Part shown: positions 5,863 through 15,900 of the stretch, in pieces
How the letters are laid out: every line of letters starts with the position of its first letter
Position numbering within the stretch: the stretch's first letter is position 1
NCBI GenBank assembly: GCA_958407465.1
Contig: CATYIV010000038.1
Location: 1-16,755, forward strand
Source of the DNA: an uncultured Collinsella sp.
GTDB taxonomy: Bacteria; Actinomycetota; Coriobacteriia; Coriobacteriales; Coriobacteriaceae
Direction of reading: 5' to 3'
DNA: 16,755 bases
The notes under the pieces: model-generated
Database searches by the model: none
The model's input: the letters and a program-made list of their open reading frames with translations, nothing else
Told to the model about the DNA's origin: nothing
Program-made: the position numbers and the translations under genes

Positions 5863-5995
5863 ATATGCCTGCAATCGGCTGGTGCGTTGGGTTCAGGTTG
5901 CTTTGTACCAAAAGATGGAACTGCGGTGGCAATGTGTCCGCTTGGGCGGGTAGGATGGATGCATTGATTATTGCGAACGGTTTGAGCGGAGGACC

Positions 5996-8900
5996 ATGCC
6001 TGTTCGAATCTATACCACCAATGCCGGCACGGATTTGAGCGATGCCGAGTCGGCGCTGCTTGCCGACCTTATTGCCCGTCACGGGCGTGCCGTGTTGCTG
6101 GCACCAACGTTTGCCGAGCTCGATCTGTGCCGTCATGATGCGGCGGAAGCCGGCATTTCGCTGGGTATCGACTACAAGACACCCGCATCGTGGCTTCGCT
6201 CGCTTTGGGAGCTTTTGGGCGACGGGCGCGGTTTCGTCGACAACCTGCAACGTCAGATGCTGTTTTCGGATATGATTGCCCGCCGCGACGATGCCGACCT
6301 GCAGCCGCTTTCGCGTGGCCAGGGCACGGTGCGCATGCTCGCGCGCATGGCCCGCGATGTGCTGCCGGGTGTGGCGGGGACGACGGCCGAGCGATGCGGT
6401 GGCAACAATTGCCAGCCTGAGCCAAAAAGCGATGCCGAGGCTCGTGTGTTTGAGCTTTTGCGTGCCTACGCGGGCGGTTTGGACCGTCGAGATATGGTCG
6501 AGCCCTGCGAGGCAGCCGACATTATGGCCGGTGCCCTGGCCGATAGCCTGCCGGCGTGCGCCCGCGCCGTATGCGTGCGCGGTACCACGTCGTTTACGCA
6601 CGGTCTACTCGAGCTGCTGTCTGCCGTGGCGAACAATGGGGGAGAGGTCGTCGTGCTGCTTGCCCGCGAGCAGGCGGCGATGCGCGAGGAGCTTGCCACG
6701 GCATTTGATGCCCGCGGTGTGCTGTTTGAGATCGCGCCGCTGGGGGAGGACGCCGTCGCGTCTGATGTCGCTTGCGGGGCCGCCGCTCAGCCTGCCTTTA
6801 TTGAGGTCGCCGGCCCCCATGCCCGTGCTCATGTCTATGCGGACGCCATCGATAAGTTGGTGAAAGCGCACAAGGAGTCCAAGGCCGATAAAGCTACTGC
6901 AACGCCCGCCGACCCCGTGCGCGTGCTCGTCGTTTCTGCCCGGGCACCCCAGCTGTTCGGCGAGCTCGCCGCCCGTTTGGCGGCGCGTCACATTGCGGCC
7001 GAGACGACTGAGTTCACGGCGTTTTCCCAGTCCATCGCGGGCAGGCAGTTTACGGCGCTCGCCAACCTGATCGAGCGTATGAAAGCCGCCGACGAGGGCA
7101 CCGCTTCCAAGACTGAGTGGTGGCCCGCGCCGGAGCTTACCGACTGGATCTACAGTCCGCTTTCGGGCGCTGATGCCGTCAATGCCCGTACCTTCGATAA
7201 GAATATGCGTCTCTCGCGCAGCAAGACTACCGCGGGCGTCAAGAGCCTGCTGCAGAGCGTTCAGGGCCAGGTGAGGGGCGCGCGCAAGGCGACGAGCGAC
7301 GATAACTGGTTTAAGAACGTACCGTGTGTGGTCTCGGACGTGTTCCAGGCGCTGTGGCGTGACAAGCCCGTGACGGCGCTTAAGGCCATGCTTGCCGTTG
7401 CCGAGGCGTTGCCCGATCGCGCTCTAGGCGGCCTTGACGGCCAGGCCCGTCGCCAGGCAGAGACGGCTTTGCTGCGCCATGCCATCGACATCCTTATGAA
7501 CGATGCTCGCGCGCTCGACGTGTCGCAGGCCGCGACCGTGCCGGTTCTCGACGGCGTTCGAACCAAGGTGGACAAGCGCAGTACCGCCTACGATTACGAG
7601 ACCTATGAGGTCGATCGCACACCACGAGCACAAGTGCGCTTCGCGTCGCTTGCCGATGCGTCGGTTCTTCGCCCTGGCAGCTACGATGCCGTGCTGTTTG
7701 CCGATGTCGACCTGGACAGCTATCCGCTTTCGCACGAAGAGGGCCCGCTTGCCACGTTGACAGCCGAGCTGCGCCGCGACGGCGTGTCTTTGGAGCCCGC
7801 TGCCCTGCTGCGCGTGCGCTTTGGCCGTGCGATGCAGGCGGCGAGCGGTCCGGTCGCGCTCGCCCGTGTGACGCACGATCGCCAGGCACGCGAGTGCTAC
7901 CCGGCAGCCGTATGGACCGAGCTGTGGGCACATGCCGAGGCCGCTGGCGCTGCCAAGCCCATGCGCGTGGGCGAGGGCGATATCATCGCCGACTTTGATC
8001 CCGCGGCAGGTGAAGGCCTCAAGCGCGAGCGCGTGACCTGTGAAGCCCCTCAGCATCTGAGTGCCGAGGCCGTGCCGTATTTGGTCCTGCGCCGTCGCGA
8101 TGGCGAGGGTGAGGACGCGCCGCTCGTGCCGCGTCTGACGTCCGCCTCGCAGATCGAGGCCTATTCGACCTGCCCGCTATGCTGGTTCGTCTCGTACCGC
8201 GTGAAGCTCCAGTCGATCGACGCGGGCTTTGGCAACATGGAAAAGGGCAACTTTGTCCACGACGTGCTGGAGCATCTGCATGCCCGTCTGCCCCAAGAGG
8301 GCATGGAGCGCGTGACGCCCGAGAATCTGCCGCGCGCACAGGAGCTGCTGCACGAGGTCTTTGACGAGACGTTGGCCGAGCACGCCGGCAAGCGCGGCAC
8401 GGAGGGCCCGCTGGTGCCGCTCTCTGCGGTGGAGGAACGCCAGGTGGCCGAGATCTTGCCGCAGCTGGAGGGTGTGCTTGCCTACGAGTCCGAGGCACTT
8501 GCCCCCTTTGCCCCGCGCTACCTGGAGTTCGCCTTCAACGAGCTCAAGGTCGAGTATGCCGGTTGGCCGCTTGGCGGGCGCATCGACCGCGTGGACGTGG
8601 ACGCCGAGAATCGTGCCGTGGTGATCGACTACAAGCATCGCACGGGCGTTGAGGAGTTTAAGCTCGCCGACCCCACGGTGCGCGACGAGGAATCGGGCAC
8701 GGCGCCCATCGACGATCCGCGCTGGTTGCCACCACATACCCAAACGCTCATCTACGCCCAGGCCATGCGCCGGGCGCTGGATTTGGACACCCGCGCGGCG
8801 CTCTACTTTTCGACCAAGGGCGGCAAGCCGGCGTTGCGCGGTGCCGCGAGCGCCGAGCTGCTCGAGGAAGAGCGCGGCGACGGTCGCATCCCGGGCCTTA

Positions 8901-9094
8901 AGAAAGGTTTCCCCGGCGAGGGTGGCAGCATGGACTTCGACGCCCTGCTCGATCGCGTTGAGGCCGGCATCGCCGAGCGCCTGCGCGAGCTCGAGGCAGG
9001 CAACGTTGCCGCCGTCGACCCGACGTCGGCTCAGGCCGCGCATGCGCGCTGCTCGTATAACCACGAAGGAACGTTTGTAAGGAGGGACGTGTAG
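5996..9094 (+). CDS. addB: AddB-like helicase-nuclease subunit B
   Basis: A 1032-residue protein with a degenerate helicase-like body and a C-terminal PD-(D/E)XK nuclease of the RecB/AddB type. With AddA it should resect double-strand breaks and load RecA. Nuclease residues seen: His755 (GNFVHDVLE), Asp864 (GGRIDRVD), Asp878 and Lys880 (VIDYK), then a QTLIYAQAM helix. The nuclease thus looks active. Two family features are missing. The N-terminus (RIYTTNAGTDLSDA) has no Walker A GKS/GKT. Of the four Fe-S cysteines of Bacillus AddB, Cys726 (STCPLCW) and Cys1019 remain, but the C-terminal CxxC...C has become CSYNHEGTFV. The protein resembles RexB in lacking ATP binding. GGAGG lies 3 bases before the ATG. 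Gene addA starts 3 bases after its stop. The symbol is by family and operon context. Confidence 0.85.
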   Translation: MPVRIYTTNAGTDLSDAESALLADLIARHGRAVLLAPTFAELDLCRHDAAEAGISLGIDYKTPASWLRSLWELLGDGRGFVDNLQRQMLFSDMIARRDDADLQPLSRGQGTVRMLARMARDVLPGVAGTTAERCGGNNCQPEPKSDAEARVFELLRAYAGGLDRRDMVEPCEAADIMAGALADSLPACARAVCVRGTTSFTHGLLELLSAVANNGGEVVVLLAREQAAMREELATAFDARGVLFEIAPLGEDAVASDVACGAAAQPAFIEVAGPHARAHVYADAIDKLVKAHKESKADKATATPADPVRVLVVSARAPQLFGELAARLAARHIAAETTEFTAFSQSIAGRQFTALANLIERMKAADEGTASKTEWWPAPELTDWIYSPLSGADAVNARTFDKNMRLSRSKTTAGVKSLLQSVQGQVRGARKATSDDNWFKNVPCVVSDVFQALWRDKPVTALKAMLAVAEALPDRALGGLDGQARRQAETALLRHAIDILMNDARALDVSQAATVPVLDGVRTKVDKRSTAYDYETYEVDRTPRAQVRFASLADASVLRPGSYDAVLFADVDLDSYPLSHEEGPLATLTAELRRDGVSLEPAALLRVRFGRAMQAASGPVALARVTHDRQARECYPAAVWTELWAHAEAAGAAKPMRVGEGDIIADFDPAAGEGLKRERVTCEAPQHLSAEAVPYLVLRRRDGEGEDAPLVPRLTSASQIEAYSTCPLCWFVSYRVKLQSIDAGFGNMEKGNFVHDVLEHLHARLPQEGMERVTPENLPRAQELLHEVFDETLAEHAGKRGTEGPLVPLSAVEERQVAEILPQLEGVLAYESEALAPFAPRYLEFAFNELKVEYAGWPLGGRIDRVDVDAENRAVVIDYKHRTGVEEFKLADPTVRDEESGTAPIDDPRWLPPHTQTLIYAQAMRRALDLDTRAALYFSTKGGKPALRGAASAELLEEERGDGRIPGLKKGFPGEGGSMDFDALLDRVEAGIAERLRELEAGNVAAVDPTSAQAAHARCSYNHEGTFVRRDV

Positions 9095-9097
9095 ACC

Positions 9098-12000
9098 ATG
9101 GATCTTTCGACTTTGATGCCGCAACAGCTGCAGATTGTCAAAACGCTCGACCGTCCGCTGTTTGTCTCGGCGGGCGCCGGTTCGGGCAAGACCTTTACCC
9201 TCACGCGTCGCATCGTCTACGCGCTCTCGCCTGAATCCGGTCCGTTCGTTGAACATCTTGACCAGGTGCTCGCCATTACCTTTACCAAAGATGCCGCGGC
9301 CGAGATCCGTGACCGCGTGCGCCGTGCGCTTATCGACGAGGGCATGGACGAGGAAGCACTGACCGTCGACGACGCGTGGATCTCGACCATTCACGGCATG
9401 TGCTCGCGTATCCTGCGCGCGCATGCGCTGGAGCTGGGCATCGACCCCGAGTTCACGGTGCTCACCGATACCGACGAGCTTATGGACCAGGCTGTTGAGC
9501 ATGTGTTGGCCCGCGCGACGGCGCCCGATGCCGCCCCCGAGCTCGCGGCATCGCTCAAGGCCCTCTATGCCTGGTATCCCATGGCGGGCGAGGGCGGTTC
9601 CTTTGGCGCTGGCGCGACCATCAAGGGCCTGGTGCGCGACCTGCTGGAGCTGTCGAGCCAGTTGCCGGGCGGTATGGACGACGTGTGCGTGGCGCGCGGG
9701 CAGGCCGATACCTCGGCACTCGCCGATGCCTATCGCGCGGCGCTGGGCGCAAGCAAGGCCGCGACCGAGAAGGCGCAGATGGCACTCGACGCCATTGACG
9801 CGTTCGAGGCGAGCGGCAAGACCATGGCCGATGCAGCGCGACTCATGATGTCGTGCACCATGCCGCGCGCGAGCAAGGCATTCCCTAAGGAGCAGGTCGA
9901 GCTGCTCAAGGCCGAGGCCGCCGATGCGTTTATCAATATCGTGCTTGCCTGCGGTGGCCCGGCGCTCGATGCGCTGGTGGGCCTGGCCCGTTCCGTGGAG
10001 GCTGAGTATCGCGCGCTGAAGGCTGCCCAGTCCGCCCTCGATAATAACGACCTGCTGCGTATGGCCTACGAGGCCCTGCGCGATTACCCTGCCATCCGTG
10101 CTGCGTACGAGGGCCGCTTTAAGATGGTCATGATCGATGAGTTTCAGGATACCGACCAGATGCAGGTCGATCTGATACGCTACCTGACGGGTGCGGGGGA
10201 GCGCGCGCTGTGCACCGTGGGCGATGCGCAGCAGTCCATCTATCGCTTCCGTGGCGCCGAGGTCGAGGTGTTCCGTCGTCAGGAGCGCAAGGTGGGCTCG
10301 TCTGCCGCGCCCGAGGCGACTGCCGTGGCCGATGCCCCTGCCGGCGAACTCGTCAAACTCGTGCGCAACTTCCGCAGCCATGACGAGGTGCTGCGTTACG
10401 TGGCACGCGTCTTCGACGGCGATGACGGCGGCCTGATGCAGGGCTTTTTGGATCTTGAGGCGAGCGACGGCCGCAAGGACACGCTGGTGGCGGACGCCTC
10501 GCGCCGCCAGGCCCTCTTTGTTGCCGGCGGCAGTATGCAGGAGCGCACACAGGCCAAGGCCCGCGCGATCGCCGAGCGCTTCCGCGCGCTTGCCGATGCC
10601 GGCCAGCCCCAGGGCGGCATGGTACTGCTGCTGGGCCGCATGACCAACGCCGATGTCTACGCCCAGGCCTTCCGCGATCAGGGGCTCGACTGCGTCATCG
10701 CAGGCGGCTCGGTCTTTGCCCAGGCAGCCGAGGTGCAGACGGTGCGTGCCCTGGTCTGCGCGCTCGCCAATCCGGCCGATACGGCGCAGGGCCTTATGCC
10801 GCTGCTCGCCTCGCCGATGTTTGCGCTCGGCGCCCAGGAGTTCCTGGCGCTGGCGACCAAGCTCGATGGCGAGACGGGCGAGACGTCGCGCCGCAATATC
10901 GATGTGGGCATCATGAGCGATTCCGATGTGCCGGGTTTGCAAAACCTGCCACTCGTAACGCGCGCCCGCGAGGTGCTGCGCTATGCACTGCGTCGCGTGG
11001 GGCGCGATTCGTTCGCCGCTATCGCGCGCGACGTGGTCAATGCTTCCGGCTGGTTCGTGCGTCTGGCGCAGCGCGGCCCCGAGGGCAAGGCCATTGTCGC
11101 CAACGTGCTCAAGGCGCTCGATGCCGTGGCCGAGGCAGAGGCCGAGCTCGGCAATTCTCCGCGCTCCATCGCGCTCGCCTTCGACCGCTTCTTGGCGGGC
11201 AAGGAGGCCCCAGGCGCCCTCAACGAGGAGGGTGACGGCGCGGTACGCATCATGACCGTGCATGCGTCCAAGGGCCTGGAATATCCGGTCGTGGCGGTCG
11301 CCGAGTGCTTTGGCGTGCGTAAGTCCTCGGGTGCGGCACAGATGGGTCGCGTCGAGGGCGGAGCGCAGATCGTGGCACTGCCGGCACGCTTCGACGGCGT
11401 TAAGCTCGCCGACGGCACGTTCGTAAAGGGCGATGACGTCAAAAAGCAGTTTGAGCATGCGTTTAAGGGCAAGGGCACGTCGCTATGGTTGCCGCCAGAG
11501 CTTATGGAGGATGTCTGCGCGACGGGTTCTCCCGCCGAGGCATTTGCCCGCCTGCGCAACGACGACCTGCAGCTTTCGCTCGAGGAACGGGCCCGCTTGC
11601 TCTACGTTGCCATGACGCGAGCGCGTGAGCTGGTCATTTTGGCGATGGATGCCGGCGTGAGCCGCGGCAAGGTGACGGCGCCGACCTTCGATGTCGAGAC
11701 CGATCTGACCTACGACGTGCTGCGCCGCATCCTGCCGACCGACAGCCTGGACATGCCGCAGCTCGATAGCGACCGTTTGGTGTTCGACAACTCCAAGCCG
11801 GGCGACTATGAGCTCATCTCGCTGGCGGACTTTACCTTTGGCGAGCAGGCGTTTGAGGCCAACGCTTCGCTGGATGCCGAGGGCAGGCTTGTTCGCGGCG
11901 ATGTCGATGTCGCTGATAATGCTGTGCACTCAACTGTGCCCGGTCCTGCCGACCCCGAGCCCGATTCGTTTGAGCTTGTGTATCCCCAGGCGGTGGGCGT

Positions 12001-12724
12001 GCGCATGGGCATCTGTCCGTATCCGATGCGTGATTCGTATAGCTACTCGTCAATCGCCGCGGCGCTCCATGCCGAGACGGAAGATCGTGCCGCCGAGGCT
12101 CGTGTTCCCATGGACGAGTCCGGCGATGATGCGGAGTCGGATGGTTCCGAGATGACGGATGCAGACGTGGCCGCCGTTGAGCCCGCCGGCAACCCCATGG
12201 CGCTGGGCTCGGCGTTCCATGCCGCCTGCCAGTGGCTCATCGAGATGGGTGTCGATGCGCTGCCCGCTGAGTGTGCCGATGCGCTGGCGCGCCTGTGGTG
12301 CCTGACGCCGGAGCAGCGCGAACGCTTCGACGTTGCCCTGGACCGCTGGCTCAAGTCGGCTGTTCGTGCCGACCTGCTCGCGTGGCCGTGCGTTCGCGCC
12401 GAGGTGCCGTTCTTTTCACTGGGCTGCGAGGACAAGGACATCGCTCGCTACGGTGCCTATGCCGAGGGCGCCATCGATGCCTTGGCAACCGATCCGGCGG
12501 ATCCGTCGCGCGCACTGGTCATCGACTACAAGACGGGTGGCACGCCGGATGAGACACCTGACCAGCTGCTCGAGAAGCACGCCCTGCAGGCGCGCGTTTA
12601 CGCCGACGTTCTGCACAAGGCGGGCTTTGAGGTCGTGACCGTCAAGTTCGTCCGCGTGGAGCAGGCGAATCCAACCATCTTCGTCGAACCCGCCGAACCT
12701 CAAGTGGTCACCTACAACTTCTAG
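9098..12724 (+). CDS. addA: AddA helicase-nuclease subunit A
   Basis: A 1208-residue UvrD/RecB-type superfamily 1 helicase with a C-terminal nuclease. It unwinds broken DNA ends 3' to 5' and cuts one strand, together with AddB. All motifs are present: Q motif (LMPQQLQIV, 6-14), Walker A SAGAGSGKT (24-32), Ia ITFTKDAAAEIRDRV, Walker B IDEFQD (346-351), III GDAQQSIYRFRG (375-386), IV VRNFRSHDEV, V MTVHASKGLE (719-728), VI YVAMTRARE (836-844). The nuclease has His1041, Asp1127 (EGAIDA), Asp1143 and Lys1145 (VIDYKTGG). A long acidic, probably flexible linker precedes it. AGGAGG sits inside the end of addB, 12 bases before this ATG, and only 3 bases separate the genes, so translation is probably coupled. 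Family is secure; PcrA or AdnB-like naming is possible. Confidence 0.94.
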   Translation: MDLSTLMPQQLQIVKTLDRPLFVSAGAGSGKTFTLTRRIVYALSPESGPFVEHLDQVLAITFTKDAAAEIRDRVRRALIDEGMDEEALTVDDAWISTIHGMCSRILRAHALELGIDPEFTVLTDTDELMDQAVEHVLARATAPDAAPELAASLKALYAWYPMAGEGGSFGAGATIKGLVRDLLELSSQLPGGMDDVCVARGQADTSALADAYRAALGASKAATEKAQMALDAIDAFEASGKTMADAARLMMSCTMPRASKAFPKEQVELLKAEAADAFINIVLACGGPALDALVGLARSVEAEYRALKAAQSALDNNDLLRMAYEALRDYPAIRAAYEGRFKMVMIDEFQDTDQMQVDLIRYLTGAGERALCTVGDAQQSIYRFRGAEVEVFRRQERKVGSSAAPEATAVADAPAGELVKLVRNFRSHDEVLRYVARVFDGDDGGLMQGFLDLEASDGRKDTLVADASRRQALFVAGGSMQERTQAKARAIAERFRALADAGQPQGGMVLLLGRMTNADVYAQAFRDQGLDCVIAGGSVFAQAAEVQTVRALVCALANPADTAQGLMPLLASPMFALGAQEFLALATKLDGETGETSRRNIDVGIMSDSDVPGLQNLPLVTRAREVLRYALRRVGRDSFAAIARDVVNASGWFVRLAQRGPEGKAIVANVLKALDAVAEAEAELGNSPRSIALAFDRFLAGKEAPGALNEEGDGAVRIMTVHASKGLEYPVVAVAECFGVRKSSGAAQMGRVEGGAQIVALPARFDGVKLADGTFVKGDDVKKQFEHAFKGKGTSLWLPPELMEDVCATGSPAEAFARLRNDDLQLSLEERARLLYVAMTRARELVILAMDAGVSRGKVTAPTFDVETDLTYDVLRRILPTDSLDMPQLDSDRLVFDNSKPGDYELISLADFTFGEQAFEANASLDAEGRLVRGDVDVADNAVHSTVPGPADPEPDSFELVYPQAVGVRMGICPYPMRDSYSYSSIAAALHAETEDRAAEARVPMDESGDDAESDGSEMTDADVAAVEPAGNPMALGSAFHAACQWLIEMGVDALPAECADALARLWCLTPEQRERFDVALDRWLKSAVRADLLAWPCVRAEVPFFSLGCEDKDIARYGAYAEGAIDALATDPADPSRALVIDYKTGGTPDETPDQLLEKHALQARVYADVLHKAGFEVVTVKFVRVEQANPTIFVEPAEPQVVTYNF

Positions 12725-12736
12725 ACCTCAGATAAC

Positions 12737-12799
12737 TTGCGGTGGAATAGTTCCTGTATTGCGGCCCAGGTGGCCCAAGCGGGAACTATTCCACCGCAA
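12737..12799. repeat. REP-like palindrome, copy B
   Basis: Perfect 18-base arms (12737-12754 and 12782-12799) hold an inner hairpin: TTG and GGCC (12759-12766, one bulged C) pair with GGCC and CAA (12772-12778). The arm starts TTGCGGTGGAATAG. It begins 12 bases after the addA stop codon and ends about 100 bases before dnaE. No U run follows, so it is not a standard intrinsic terminator, though the stable stem could protect or end the addBA message. It is the sister copy of the palindrome at 1696-1756. Confidence 0.75.
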
Positions 12800-12855
12800 C
12801 TGCAAGAGGAGCCGTGTGGGTTTGGCTAGGTTCGGGTGCTGTCCGTGCCGTGCGG

Positions 12856-12861
12856 TAGAAT
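12856..12861 (+). promoter_or_regulatory. dnaE: Candidate -10 box for dnaE
   Basis: TAGAAT lies 40 bases before the dnaE ATG, downstream of the addA-end palindrome. The -35 region is unclear; TTCGGG (12831-12836) at 19 bases is the best I can offer. An independent dnaE promoter here agrees with the gap of 177 bases after addA. Confidence 0.4.
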
Positions 12862-12901
12862 CGTAACCCTAAGATCACGAACCCGCATCGGAGCTCATTA
12901 C

Positions 12902-15900
12902 ATGGCATTCGTCCATCTGCACAATCACACTGTTTTCTCCATGCTCGACGGCGCAACCCGTATCCAGGATATGGTCAATCGCGCCGTAGAGCTGGGCATG
13001 CCCGCCGTCGCCATTACCGACCACGGCTACATGTATGGCGTGCCCGACCTGGCGCTGGCCTGTGACGCCGTCAACCACAACACGCCCGAGTACAAAACCT
13101 GGAGCCACGACAAGGCCTTCTTGGAAAAGGACCGCCGCGACGAGCTGGTGGAGCCCGATCCCGAGGAAAACCCGCGCGAGCATGCCCAGTATGTGAAGGA
13201 CATGGCCATGTGGGACGAGAAGGGCAATATCGACGAGCTCAAGCCGCCCTTGGTCATCAAGCCCATCTTTGGCTGCGAGGTCTACTTTACGCCGGACGAG
13301 ACACTCGCCCGCGACCACAAGCCCGAGCTCTACCACATGATCCTTCTGGCCAAGGACCAGGAGGGCTATGTCAACCTGATGCAGACGGTTTCCGAGGCCG
13401 CCGTGCAGGGCTTTTACTACAAGCCGCGCGTGACGCTCGACAACCTGCGCCGCCACGCCAAGGGCATGATCTGCACGAGCGCCTGCATCGCGGGCATCAT
13501 CCCCAAATACATCGACCGCGGCGACATGGAAGGCGCCATCAAGTGGGCCGAAACCTTCCGCGACACCTTCGATCCCGGCGACTTCTATATCGAGATTCAG
13601 GAACACGGCATTACCACCGATAATGGCCTGACCGACGAGCAGATGGACCGTACGCTCATCGACATCGCCAAACAGGTGGGCGTCAAGGTCATCGCTACCA
13701 ACGACTTTCACTACCTGCGCCGCGAGGACGCGCCCGTGCAGGACGTCATCATGTGCATCGGCATGAACGCCAAGGTCGACGACCCCAACCGCATGCGCAT
13801 GACCGGCTCGGAGTTTTATATGAAGACCGAGGAGGAGATGCGGGCGATGTTCCCGTATTGCCCCGAGGCCTGTGACAACACGCTCGAGATTGCCGACAAG
13901 TGCTACGTGGAACTGGACTGGGACTCCATCATCCTGCCGCGCTTCCCGTTGCTCGATCCCGGCGAGACGCACGAGAGCCAGTTCCGCCGCGAGTGCGAGA
14001 AGGGCCTGCGCCAGCACTACGGTGACGACTGGGCCACGCGCGAGATCGGCGGCGTCAACATCAAAGAGCGCTTTGAGTACGAATACAAGGTCATCTGCGA
14101 CAAGGGCTTTGCCGCCTACTTTTTGATCGTCGCCGAGTACGTGCAATGGGCTAAGGACAACGGCATCGGCGTCGGCCCCGGCCGTGGCTCGGCCGCCGGC
14201 GCTATCGTCGCCTACGCCATGAACATCACCGCGTTTGACCCGCTCGAGAACGGCCTGATGTTCGAGAGGTTCCTGTCCCCGCAGCGTACCGAGATGCCCG
14301 ATATCGATATGGACTTCGACGATGAGCGGCGCCTCGAGGTCGTGGAGCACGTTCGCCAGCTCTACGGCCCCGAGAAGGTCACCCACGTCATCACCTACTC
14401 GACCATTAAGGCCAAGCAGGCCATCAACGACGCCGCGCGCGTCCTGGACTACCCGGTCTACATGGGCCAGCGCCTGTCCAAGATGGTCTCGAGCGACCCC
14501 AAGGTCAAGCTCAAGCAGGTGCTCGAAAAACAACCCGGCAAAGAGGATCTGTTTAACCCCGACTTTGCCGAGGCCTATAAAAAGGACGACGACGCCCGCC
14601 GCATCATCGACACGGCGCTCTCGATTGAGGGCCTCACCCGTGGCGAGGGCGTGCACGCGTGCGCCGTTCTGATCTGCCGCGACCCCGTCAACGAGCATGT
14701 GCCCACCAAGCTCGACACCAAGGGCGGCGTCGAGATTACCCAGTACGAGGGCCATACCGTTGCCGACATGGGCCTGCTCAAGATGGACTTCCTGGGCCTG
14801 CGTACGCTGACGGTTATCTCCAAGGCCAAGGCAAACATCAAGAAGAACTTCGGCATCGACATCAAAGAGGAAGAGATTCCCTTTGACGATCCCGAGATCT
14901 TTAAGCTCATGGGCTCCGGCCACACTGCCGGCGTCTTCCAGGTCGAGTCCGCCGGCATGACGGCCACGATCAAGAACATGAAGCCCACCGAGTACAAGCA
15001 CGTCGTGGCATTGATCGCCCTGTACCGCCCGGGCCCGCTGGGCGCCGGCATGGTCTCGTCCTACATCAACCGTATGAACGGCAAGGAGCCGGCCGTCTCC
15101 TACGACGACCGCCTGGACGACATCCTGGGCGAAACCTACGGCACCATGGTCTACCAGGAGCAGGTTATGCTCATCTCCGTCGAGATGTGCGGCTTCTCCA
15201 AGGGCGAATCGGACTCGCGTATCCGTAAGCCCGTGGCTAAGAAAAAGATCAAACTGCTCACGTCGACGGTGCTGCACTGGGAGGACGGCTCGGACGAGAC
15301 CACCTACGACCACTGGATGAACGGCGCTATCAAGAACAACTACACGCGCGAGGTCGCCCAGAAGATTTGGGACGATGTTCTCGAGTTCGCGTCCTACGCC
15401 TTCAACAAGTCGCACTCCGCTGGCTACGCCATCCTGGTTATGCAGACGGCGTGGCTTAAGGCGCACTATCCGCACGAGTACATGGCGGCCGTCCTGACGT
15501 CCTACACGGGCAAGACCGACAAGATCGTGCACTACGTCTCGGCGTGCCGTCACGACGGCATTCCCGTGCTGTCGCCAGATATCAACGAGTCCGGTACCGA
15601 GTTCACGGCTACCAAGGAGGGCGTGCGCTTTGGTCTGGCCGGCATTCGAGGCGTGGGCACCGGCGTGGCGCAGGCGATTATCGCTGAGCGCGAGGCGGGC
15701 GGCCCGTTTAAGACGCTGCACGACTTTGTCGAGCGCGTGGACTCCAGCCAGGCAAACCGTCGCGTGATCGAATCGCTCATCAAGGCAGGCGCCTTCGACT
15801 CCACGGGGTATCCGCGTCGCCAGATGATGCACTTTGTGGATAAGAACAACCCCGAGAACATCATCGATGCCGCCGTGAAGCGCCAGAAGGATCGCGCGAG

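Noticed and set aside
8177..11458. Open frame of 1093 codons on the minus strand across addB and addA
   Set aside because: It lies antisense to two genes with full catalytic motifs, has His/Arg/Leu-rich low-complexity composition typical of the reverse frame of high-GC genes, and matches no family.
12836..12901. A 22-residue N-terminal extension of DnaE from 12836
   Set aside because: It would run through the predicted -10 box. The ATG at 12902 has a ribosome binding site and matches the family start.
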